Shown: piece by piece, positions 55,211 through 64,000 of the stretch
How positions within the stretch are numbered: the stretch's first letter is position 1
How the letters are laid out: every line of letters begins with the position of its first letter
Source of the DNA: Usnea hakonensis
Taxonomy: Eukaryota; Ascomycota; Lecanoromycetes; Lecanorales; Parmeliaceae
DNA length: 64,000 nucleotides
Assembly (NCBI GenBank): GCA_013423325.1
Contig: BLJB01000180.1
Span: 248,001-312,000, forward strand
Direction of reading: 5' to 3'
Made by a program: the position numbers and the translations under genes
The notes under the pieces: generated by a model
What the model was told of the DNA's origin: nothing
Database searches by the model: none
Seen by the model: the letters and a program-made list of their open reading frames with translations, nothing else

Positions 55211-55831
55211 TTAGGTTGAAGAACTGGCCAAAAACAATGTCAGTTTACTCTTATGTGGGAGGTAGGATGAGGAAAGATTGATAGAGAAGAGAATTTGCAG
55301 ATAGGGTCCGGTTTTGTAATGAAAGGTTTCCTGTACTTCAACCCCCCATCTCTGAAACAAAGGGTTTTCACCCTCAATTTGCCCAGAATACGAGATAGGG
55401 TTTACCGTGTATACAACAGTATATAGAGTAGAAGGTTACCCGGGGTCCAAAGCTTAGCGCCGACTTCTAGACCCTCCCCCAAGTACCTCATATACCATTT
55501 CTAGATAGTTGCATTCCAGAATAGCAACCTAACATATAGTCCCGCTGCGGCTGGAACTAAACATAGACAACATTCCGAGCACCGACTTGGGATAATGTTC
55601 CGTTTGAAGGAAGCGATATCGTCCGCCGTACAAGGGTCAGAACGAGGAATTGTGTTCGAGAGCTACGCGGATTTGGCTTCCCATGCCTAGCGTCAATAGC
55701 CGTATCCCAAACGAGAACTATATGGATAATCACCCCCAGAGCCATGTCCTGCGCACTGAGATCAGGTGATGGAAAGCCCGCAGACCACAACCCACGACCC
55801 ACGTGTAATCTACCAACTTCGACGAGTCTGA
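55211..55831. other. Intergenic region
   Basis: About 620 bp. A - strand frame at 55557-55835 overlaps the next gene's stop and has no family features. Nothing else recognised. Confidence 0.35.
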
Positions 55832-56620
55832 TCACTTGAGTAGCCTTCCTCCGTCGCTCTCCAACATTTTGCCCGTGACAAACTGATCCTTCATAGCATA
55901 TAGGTAGGCCTCCGCCAGATTCTCAGGCGTACCCACTTTATCAATCAACGTCCCGTCTCTGTAACCCTGCAAGACGCTTTCCAGCCTCTCCTTCGGGATA
56001 TCATCGAAAAGCTCAGTATGTACGGCGCCAGGGCTAACCATATTGACCCTGATAGGCGCCAAATCGACCGCCAACCCTCGCGTTATCCCTTCAACGCCCG
56101 ATCCCCAAGCCGCGATCAGTGTCCAGCCTTTAGCGGGTTTATGAGACATGCTTCCTCCGGTCAGTGTAATGGAAGACTTTGGGCCTGCAGACATGTACTT
56201 GGGCGCTAGTTTTGCAAGTATTAATGGACCCAGGAATCGGACATTTCCGAGTTTCAAGATGGACTCGACGGTGGCCTCTGCAATAGGAACGATCTGTAAA
56301 GCGTCGCCGGATGTAAAGACGATGTGGTCAATTTTCGAGTCGGCGGTTGCGAATTTCAGGACGGTATCGAGATTGTGTTCTATGGAATCCGGTTGGGATA
56401 GATCGCAGACGTGGCCAACGACTTTGGAGGCGCGGTCTGGATAGCTGGATTGCAGACGCGAGATTGCTTTTTCGAGCTTGACTTGCTTGGAGCCGCAGAT
56501 GCAGACGTGGGCACCGTGCTCGAGGGCTGCTTCTGCGACGCAGAACCCTATCCCTAATGTACCGCCGAAGATGAGCACGTGGGCGTCGTGGAGCTTGGAG
56601 GTGTACTTTGTTGGTGACAT
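55832..56620 (-). CDS. Atypical short-chain dehydrogenase/reductase lacking the YxxxK motif
   Basis: Intronless, 262 residues, ATG at 56620. The cofactor motif is VLIFGGTLGIGFCVAEAALE, followed by VCDLSQPDS and SPGAVHTELF, and the typical end VTGKMLESDGGRLL. Where classical SDRs have S and YxxxK, this protein has TLTGGSMSHKPAKGWTLIAA followed by WGSGVEGITRGLAVDLAPIR: no Tyr or Lys at the active-site position. A bacterial and fungal SDR subgroup with this GGS...G-W-x-A pattern is known; its chemistry is unsettled. It may act as a binding protein or use another residue. Confidence 0.88.
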   Translation of the reverse strand: MSPTKYTSKLHDAHVLIFGGTLGIGFCVAEAALEHGAHVCICGSKQVKLEKAISRLQSSYPDRASKVVGHVCDLSQPDSIEHNLDTVLKFATADSKIDHIVFTSGDALQIVPIAEATVESILKLGNVRFLGPLILAKLAPKYMSAGPKSSITLTGGSMSHKPAKGWTLIAAWGSGVEGITRGLAVDLAPIRVNMVSPGAVHTELFDDIPKERLESVLQGYRDGTLIDKVGTPENLAEAYLYAMKDQFVTGKMLESDGGRLLK

Positions 56621-57281
56621 GGTGTTTCACAAGGGGAGTGTTTGTTCTATGCTGCTGAGGGCGTGTTGGTGATATGTAGGTGAGGTATGGTACCGAGGCG
56701 GGGATGGTTTGTGCGGAATGTTGGTATTACGTCATTCGTTCGCTCCAAGTACTTATTGCTCAGTCCATAGCTGGCTGTTATCAGAATAGACGACCTAATA
56801 TTTATATCAGTTTTTAACGCCGACTACATACCTAAATCCATAGTGCTTAGGTAGTAGTCTTTACTAAAGCCGAAGAAGTTCTTAACTCCCTCGTACTTAG
56901 TAAGCACTGTTGCTAATTGGAAAGCTTGTGTAAGAGTCTATGGCATATAGTCCCTAACAGTGGTATTTGCGCATGGTGCGAAATACCACCGCAGGCTTTT
57001 TGGGCTTTGAGAGGGATGTGAGGTGTCTAGAGATGAGCTATCGGGCAGTGAGTATCAACTTTTATTTGAGGTACTTCTCCTGGAAGTAGAGATATATCCA
57101 CCTGATCTAAATTCCAGTCAGTCGTTCTATACAAAAAGCGGCATTGTTGAGCTTGGGGAATCTATTGGATAAAGCTGGTCTTCGGGCCTTTTCCATAAGA
57201 TAGAACTCTCTGGAAAGTAATCCGCCCCATCTTGGCCCTAGCGCGGAGGCTCAAGCATCATACTCAAGTCCGACGCTTTCC
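56621..57281. other. Intergenic region
   Basis: About 660 bp without a supported gene; the middle (56790-56960) is TA-rich and resembles a degenerate repeat. Confidence 0.35.
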
Positions 57282-58830
57282 CTACTTCTCAGGAATCGTA
57301 TCCACCACCGGTCCGTGATACGTTCTCCGTCCCCAGAACATATAGTAAACAGCACTGAAAATCGCCACCGCTCCCATCACCAGGCTCGTATAATTCATCG
57401 ACGCCGGCGTCACTTGCTTCGTGGGTGGCCAGAAGACGAAGATCTATATGATGAGCAAATAGATGCAGGCAAAGGTATTGATCAGCACGCCCAAAATGCC
57501 TTGCACTTTCCACGGGCCCCAGATTAGTTTCCCGGCACTACCGGGCAGGTTGTATCCTTCGGAGTCCATGGCATCGACTTCGTCTGGAGATTTGATGGAG
57601 CCTGTTGTTCGCCGCCAGAGAAGGAGCGCACAGGCTATAAAGTAGGATGCGTAAAGGGCGGCTAAGGTGAGGGAGACTACGTCATTGAAAGCAACTTTGG
57701 AGCCTATACTTATTAGAGCCAGGAGGATACAAAAGATTGCGGTAGTTAGGACCGAAGTGACGGGGATTTTGGTTTTTCCATTGATCTGGCACGCAATTAA
57801 TTTCCATTACGGGAATTGAGCAGAAGAGAGGGGATGCAACACCTTACTAATATGCCGCCACCCAGGAACGCCCTTGTCGCAAGCGAATGACCATAGCATA
57901 CGAGACGCCGCCACCATGATCCCAATGTTAAGGCTGAGTCCCACCAAAAGAATTAATGTTACCATGACAGCGCTGCCTCCTTTGGACTTTGTCGCTTGTA
58001 CGAAGATTGCTATGAAGGGGTACTGGTAGCTCGTGTTGGCAATTGTGGTTGGATCGCCGATGCAGAAGAGAGTCGCGATTATGATGCCGAACCCGATTGA
58101 ACCATTCATAATGAGGCCAAAGACGATTGAGCGGGGAACGACGGTAGTTGCATTCTTTATCTCCTCGCTCATCTAGTCTTCATTAGTCACGAGATTCTGT
58201 ACTCTTAGGGGATTGAAAAACGCACATGGTAGACGCAATCAGCACCTGTACTTGACTTAGTGGGATATCTGGCAGCTCGCTGAAATGAGGCTTACCAAGG
58301 AACGCAAATGCATTGCCAGAGAGCCCGACAAAGAATGACAGAGCTTGGGTATCCCAACCGCCGAGATTGAGAAACGTGGCGAACACATCGTGCGCATTAC
58401 CGTGGGGCGCTAAGTACACCAAGGGGACGTAAGACGATCTCGATCCGAGGTAGCTTGGTACCAGCGAGTGTGTTGATGACGACGCACACCAATAGCACAG
58501 CATAGCATAGCAGCGTACCGTGCCAAAGTTTGGGATTGTAATTTGGATTAGCCACTTGAATCAAGTTCTGTATAAGTACACCCTCGAGGTAGGCCGAGGA
58601 CGCGATGGAAGCTTGCCAGCCCGCGACTGTCAGCCAGCCTGTAGATCATGGTGAGCTTGAAGTAATGTTCATGGATCAACGGAGGTGCTGCTTACCTGTC
58701 ACGTAGCTAAAAAGCTTTTGACAGTATTCAGGGGCCAGCATTGATACCCAATGGTATTGACCACCAGCAGTGGGAGCCCTGAGTCGGTCAGCACTAGCTC
58801 TTACCTACGGGCGATACCATTGTAGATTGA
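57282..58830 (-). pseudogene. Amino-acid/GABA permease (APC family) remnant
   Basis: Recognisable permease segments run in order: APTAGGQYHWVSMLAP, GWLTVAGWQASIASSAYLEG, VCVVINTLAGTKLPRIE, VPLVYLAPHGNAHDVFATFL, GADCVYHMSEEIKNATTVVP, MVAASRMLWSFACDKGVPGW, KIPVTSV. Damage: (1) nothing resembling the first two membrane segments is found upstream of APTAGG; (2) between KLPRIE and VPLVYL about 15-20 residues of one membrane helix are missing and the frame shifts (58425-58445); (3) an in-frame TAG follows INTFACIYLLII near 57443. Introns elsewhere are intact. The original would have been a plasma-membrane transporter of the yeast Uga4/choline type. I judge it non-functional. Confidence 0.82.
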
Positions 58831-59622
58831 CAATCAAAGCGTTGATAGATATGTTGTATTGGTAGCGGAGAAATGCGTGGCTTTCCAAAAGCTCTAGATA
58901 CAACATACATTGAAGCGATAGGGCTGAGATAGGGCAGCCCATTCTGACCCGGGGGTATATACCGTAGAGACATTGAGCATCTATCAGACTCCTAAGGTAT
59001 AGTATAGTACAGGATACGAAAGGCACGGCACTCCGGCAAAAGAGCGGTACCACTTGCTTCGGTCGGTTGATTAGGATCCCTCAAGTCTGCAAGAGACAAT
59101 TCAATTACATTCAATCACGATAAGGTATGGGGTTAAAGAGTGAACAAGGGTCTGAAAGTTACCTTAAGCTTTCGCACTACCCAAGAAGTGCCTGTAACGA
59201 TCATCTTGTGTTATAGCATGCTGTCAGTACAGTACGTCAGTACAGTAAGCCGGGAAACTCAAGCCATGACTCCGACATCTCGATGGGACATGTTTAAAAC
59301 ATGTTTTTTGCCTAACCGCTTCTAGTTTAGCGTAAATCGTGTTTTAAACAAGACTCACTGTGAAGAAATATCTACCTACTATTGCCACTGCTGACTAATG
59401 CAATTGCCTATGCTGTGATAGGCCGAAATGGAAGGTGTCAACTGTCCTTAGATTATTATGTGTCTCATAACATTGCCCGATTGCCGATCACTTCTGTTCC
59501 CCAGCATCACGGCCCACTCTGATGCGCTCTGTCCCTATCAGCCTGAATCGGCTGCTTTTCCAACCCATACTTCTCTCAATTTATCCTCTCTTTCGTGTGA
59601 CCATATCCTTCCATCAGGAGCA
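58831..59622. other. Intergenic region
   Basis: About 790 bp between the permease remnant and the P450 remnant. GTACAGTACGTCAGTACAGTA (59226-59246) is a short direct repeat; TTTAAAACATGTTTT (59293-59307) is a perfect palindrome. No gene seen. Confidence 0.35.
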
Positions 59623-61453
59623 ATGCTTTTTCTACAGTATATTGGTGCCGCTGCAGCAGGTGCTATGTGCCATGTATACTACTTTAACAGAGGCGAATAT
59701 CACTTCTATGGTGCTACATATTTGCGAGTGATTGCTGCTACCTTTGTTGCTGCCTCTATTGTTCTATATCAACAAGAATCAACAGGCAAAGCTCTTGCTC
59801 AACTGTCATCAATCGCCTTCTACCTTGCTGGCCTTTATACTAGCTTGATGACTTATCGCTTAGTTTTTCACCCTCTGAATAAGTTTCCAGGGCCAATTGG
59901 GGCAAGAATTTCAAACTTTTGGTTATCAGCACAATTGAAAGACGGCGATGCCTTTCGACAGATATAGAACTTATATCAAAAGTATGGCGACTTTGTCAGG
60001 GTAGGATCCTCATCTCTATCGATAATATATCCGAAGGCAGTCAGTGTTATTTATGGTTTAGGTTCCAAGTGTATAAAAGTAGCTTTCTATGATCTTACGA
60101 AGCCCATGGTATCTCTATAAACGCTACGTCTCAAGGCTTTATATGATTAAAGACGACGTATCTGGAGTCCAGCCTTTAGCGACAAGGCGCTTCGTGGATA
60201 CGAAGAAAGAATAAAGCAGTATCGTGATAAGCTTATTATCAAATTGAAGCTTTTAACGGCCAACCAATCAACGCGACTAAATGGTTTAACTTGTATACCT
60301 TCGATGTGATGGGGGATCTCGCCTTTGGTACCTCCTTTAATATGTTAGAAACGAGTGAGGAATATTGGGCTATTAAGTTGCTCAATCAAGGCATTGAACC
60401 CCTCTCGTGGATGTTTCCAATGTGGTTCTTTAGATTGATGACCGCAGTTCCGGGACTTACGAGGAACTGGTGGAGGTTTATTGATTATTGTGCTCAGAGA
60501 CTAGATGAGAGAATGAGTGTAAGCCGCCTCAGTTGATTTCGAGATCCAAACATAATGATTTTAGATGAGATCGGATGTCCCTGATATCATGACAACAATC
60601 CTCAGCTCTTTAGAAGGATCTAAGCCTAAGCCAGAAGAGCTGAACATGCTAAGGGGAGACTCTCAATTAATTGTTGTCGCGGGAAGGTAATATGAGTGAT
60701 GAAATACTCCTTGTTGTAACTGACTAACTCAAAAATCTAGCGATACCACTGCTGCCACTTTAACCCATATTATGCTTGAGCTAGCTCGGCACCCTGAGCA
60801 TATACAAAAGCTATACGAAGAGCTTGCTCCTTATATGCCGGATCCTACCGTAGATGTCTCGCATCAGCAGATTGCAAATCTGGACCACCTAAACGCAGTC
60901 ATCTACGAAACGCTACGTATGTATCCACCTGTGCCTACCGCGTTGGAGCGCAAAACACCTCCAGAGGGTATTGATATCGGAGGGATATACATACCCGGCA
61001 GCATGACTGTTTGGTGTCCTCAATACGCCATAGGACGAAGTAAGGAGTTCTTACACAATTACTCTAGTTCTCTGCTTATGTTTTTATAGAAGAGGAAATC
61101 TACACGCATGCGCACGCCTTCATACCTGAACGCTGGTACATGTATCCAGAAATGGTCAAGGAAAGGTCCGCATGGGCGCCTTTTTCTAGTGGTATTTATA
61201 GCTGATACATCTTCCCTTCGAGGTCTTCTCCATCTGACTTTATGATGCAGGCTCCTATGGCTGTATTGGCCGCCCTCTCGCCTTGATGAATATTCGTGTG
61301 ACTGTGGCGCGATTGATCATGAATTTCGATATCCGATTCTCATCAATTGACGATAACGGTAGAAGATTCGAGGCTGCGACAAGAGAGCACTTCACATTAT
61401 GTCCAGCAGAGCTTAAGATATGCTTTAAGAAGCGCCGAGTCTTGACAAGGTGA
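59623..61453 (+). pseudogene. Cytochrome P450 remnant
   Basis: The start is MLFLQYIGAAAAG at 59623, with two N-terminal membrane stretches. Then FHPLNKFPGPIGARISNFWL, YGDFVRVG, YGLGSKC, FDVMGDLAFGTSFNML, the I-helix region broken by an intron before DTTAATLTHIML, the ExxR motif in YETLRMYPP, FIPERWY, and the heme loop FSSGSYGCIGRPLA with the Cys ligand. The introns near the I-helix, after AIGR and in the heme loop have sound splice sites. Damage: TAG at 59965 and two TAA codons near 60118-60150 at expected Gln or polar positions, plus a one-base-type frameshift near 60235. The family is secondary-metabolism type; substrate unknown. It is almost certainly inactive. Confidence 0.85.
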
Positions 61454-62267
61454 TTGTCGTGAGAGATGGAGTGATTTGTTCAGTTACTGTGTAGCTATCA
61501 CATACACTTCGAAGACTTCATGAGGACTCTAGCAAGTGTTGAGCCTTCTAGTTACGGCGATTTCCAGTATTATGCGATAGCAGCTACCTCTTACCAATGC
61601 ATGCGTTCATACATCTTTCTTTCTCGATTTTTATTAGCTAACAGTCACCAATGATCTCGCACCATGTTCAGGATCACAGTGACACTATGACAAAAAGCCT
61701 AGTAGGGCCCGACAGACATTGATATAAAAAGAGGAGTGAGGAAGGCTAGACTTTTAGTTCTAGCTATACGTACGGCGTTTTGATGAAAGCCTAAAGATGT
61801 CCCAAGATAAGCAGGAAAACCATTACGAAGTGGCTGAATGCCGACTACATTAAGGACGTTTTTTTTTTGGGAAGCGGGCTACAATCATAATGTCGGCACT
61901 AGTTTCTCTGAAGTTCGGACTGTTCTTGGAAGTGCCGCAGTAGTTTCAGATGTGGGGTTTCTGATCTTCCAACGATCATGCATAGTCTGGTCAAAGGCGA
62001 AGATGGTGCATAAACAAAGCGGCGAGTCAGAGGGCCGACCGTAGTTGGACCAACGAAATGAGAGAGGGGTAATGTGGACCCCCAGATGTGTAGGATCTTC
62101 ATTCAAGCATGCAAGTGGGGGTCGATCACCCTCGACCTTCCTTTGCTTACTTCCCCCGGTGTTCTCCGAGCGAGCTTGGTTGGAACTGATTAAATCATTC
62201 AGTCTGTCCTTTCGAGCCAATTTTATCCTTCTATCCTGTCGTAGTAAAACTAAAAAGCGACGTGAGA
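61454..62267. other. Intergenic region
   Basis: About 810 bp; frames at 61838-62298 on both strands have no recognisable features. It likely contains the promoter of the SDR remnant. Confidence 0.35.
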
Positions 62268-63434
62268 ATGTCTTCTGCGGACTCACTAGACCGAGCAAGC
62301 CTCTTCGATTGCACTGGTCTCGTCGTGATTATCACGGGAGGAGGAACAGGTAGATGCATTTTTGCTTCTCTTGCTTGTCTTACTCTCCTTGTCCGCCTTT
62401 GCTACTGGCTTGCAAAATCTTTCTATCTTCGCAAAGCAGAGTTGTTGATTCATCGGTTCTTAGGTATCGGATGCACGATGACCCGCGCCCTATCACGGAA
62501 CGGCGCCACGGTCTGCATCCTCGGATGCCGCGACCGCTCTACTCACCATCTAGGAGGCCCAGGCACACCTTTGGGCCACTCCAATTGAGGACGTCACCGA
62601 AGTTTACAAGATCAATGTCGCAGGGGCGCTGTACACGGTGATTGCATTCTTAGATTTGTTAGACGAAGGGAACAAGAAAGGCAATGTAAGACAGACGAGT
62701 CAGGTCTTGATTACGAGCTCGATTGGTGGGTTTCACCGCAGCTGGCCTCAGGCGGGCTTGGCCTACACGACTAGCAAAGCCGCGGTGACTCATTTGGTCA
62801 AGAGTCTGGCGAGTTTCTTCATCCAGTGGAGACTTAGGGTCAATAGTTTAGCACCGGGACGTAAGTCGATTCCGATATTAACATGAAAGCCATGATAAGG
62901 CGACTTTGGGTTGTTGTGACGATGAGGAGCACCGTACTACGCTGTATTCCCCTTTCCCCCCTCTACCCCTCTCCCCCCCACAGCACCCTTTTTCATCCTA
63001 AAATATACCTACAAACACCCTGAACCCATCTTTTTTTGATTTATCAAAGTTTCGAAAATCGAGCATAGCCCACACCGCCCGACTTGCAGGACAGGGCAAT
63101 AAACAAACCATATAGTACCTTGCCAAACAATTTAAACAGCTTCCCAAAGCGAGCATGTGCAATCATTGCTGTAATTGAAACCTGGCTGACATTGATATCC
63201 GCAACATTTCCAGTCTTCCCGTCAGAAATGATGCAAGCGGTTTTCGGCAACGAGGACATGACCGTTGAAGGCGCAATTCCAAAGACCATGCAGCCACTGG
63301 GTCGGGCGGGCAGCGATGAGGAGATGGCAGGAACCATTATGTATTTTGCGTCCGAGGCAGGCGCGTATTGCTCAGGCACAATCCATGTTGTCGATGGAGG
63401 CAGGCTTGGCGTACAGCCTGGTGCGACGTATTGA
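62268..63434 (+). pseudogene. Short-chain dehydrogenase/reductase with internal deletion
   Basis: Exon 1 is 62268-62349 and exon 2 begins at 62464; together they encode LVVIITGGGTGIGCTMTRAL (cofactor site). Right after VCILG the frame breaks and the sequence jumps to EDVTEVYKINVAGALYTVIA, so roughly 50-60 residues covering the NAG region are missing, and a TAG precedes EAQAHLW. The catalytic Ser (SSIGG), YTTSK and the end (FPSEMMQAVFG, GTIHVVDGGR) remain, separated by a 353-nt intron (62861-63213) containing a C/T-rich tract. I judge it non-functional. Confidence 0.75.
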
Positions 63435-63704
63435 AGAATGAAAAGAGTGCGAAGTTCCAGCTTGTCTCAAATTTTTTATGTGCGTTTGTTCCTTGGTAGC
63501 AAATCCTACAAATTCTATAATGTAACATACCTTCCATACGAAAAAAATTATACTCCAAAACTCTGGACGACCACAAAGATGCTGGCACTTCTGCAATAAC
63601 ACAAGCGCCAACTAGTACGGTGTTGACAAAGAAGAACGTAAAAAGAGCTCAAGAAAGAGGAGGCGGGAAGACGGATCTGATACAGCTGTTGATATTGGCG
63701 ATGA

Positions 63705-64000
63705 CCGCGGGAGCAAACCCTCGAAGTAGGAGAGAAGAGAGGCAAAAATGCTGAAGAAATTGGCCGAGGCGCCGCGCGCTGGCCAGGAGGTAAATGGAAT
63801 CCACTAATTAACAACGATGCGAGCGCCTCGGGAAAAGCAGCCACCAATAGAAATAAGAGCGAGGGCAAAGTTTCGAAAGAGGCGCAAAAGGAGGCTAAAC
63901 GATTGCAAAGGCAAGTGAAGGAGCAGGGAAACGGTCTCGAAATAGATAAACGCCTGCCAGCAGCGAATGGTGTTAATAGTATGGACATAGCTCCTGGAGA
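63705..64000 (+). CDS. Possible partial coding exon running off the window
   Basis: An open + frame after TGA 63702 reaches the window end without a stop. It reads like protein: GRGAARWPGGKWNPLINNDA, KVSKEAQKEAKRLQRQVKEQ, then GLEIDKRLPAANG. It has no early ATG, so it would be an internal exon or lie downstream of an unseen start. The family is not recognised. Confidence 0.3.

Noticed and set aside
63548..63988. 146-codon - strand frame at the window end
   Set aside because: The composition (Ser/Leu/Phe/Arg) looks like the complement of a charged coding strand; the + frame gives a more protein-like sequence.

Overview
The window is nuclear DNA of a filamentous ascomycete (Pezizomycotina). 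Genes are split by short GT-AG introns of about 47-90 nt, usually with a CTGAC/CTGAT branch site close to the acceptor. Families seen are typical of these fungi: HeLo-domain, GT15 and GH76 proteins, GMC oxidoreductase, many SDRs, cytochrome P450. Class and species cannot be fixed from sequence alone. Spliced models below were built by eye from reading frames, splice sites and family knowledge; no database search was run.

Layout. 0-24 kb is mostly a gene-dense housekeeping block: a membrane-anchored Cys/His protein (+), a HeLo-pseudokinase (-), a GT15 mannosyltransferase (-), the histone chaperone HIR1/HIRA (-), a GMC oxidoreductase (-), a 6-16/ISG12-like membrane protein (-), an MDR-type oxidoreductase (-), a WBP4-like U1 zinc-finger splicing protein (-) facing a mitochondrial stomatin-like protein (+), a 777-residue HExxH protein with a GC-AG intron (-), a NIP30/FAM192A protein (-) and tRNA-Ala(AGC) (-).

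24.3-35.3 kb is a TA-rich island with almost no intact ORF. It carries a RIP-like signature with a strong strand bias: CpA is nearly absent from the + strand while TpG is kept. Treating TAG/TAA as mutated sense codons, I can still read at least three decayed genes with consistent introns. One (27663-29885, +) may have been nuclease-like. One (30376-31613, +) is unrecognised. The third (from 31594, -) is a paralogue of an intact gene at 42.2-44.2 kb. Forward genes lost Gln codons and the reverse gene lost Trp and Cys codons, as one-strand C-to-T change predicts.

35-47 kb is accessory and repeat-rich: a Ser-rich repeat protein whose 3' end enters the island, an acidic nuclear-type protein, a coiled-coil protein with two C3H knuckles and an in-frame TAG, and the intact C2H2/His-Me-finger gene with 39-bp coding repeats. 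Then come minisatellites and dispersed repeats that also occur at 23.8-24.4 kb.

47.7-64 kb mixes intact enzyme genes (GH76, secreted SGNH hydrolase, alpha/beta hydrolase, an SDR lacking YxxxK) with an eroding group: an SDR without a start codon, a broken amino-acid permease, a P450 with RIP-type stops, and an SDR with an internal deletion. Two short inverted-repeat elements (162 bp and 385 bp) sit in intergenic DNA.
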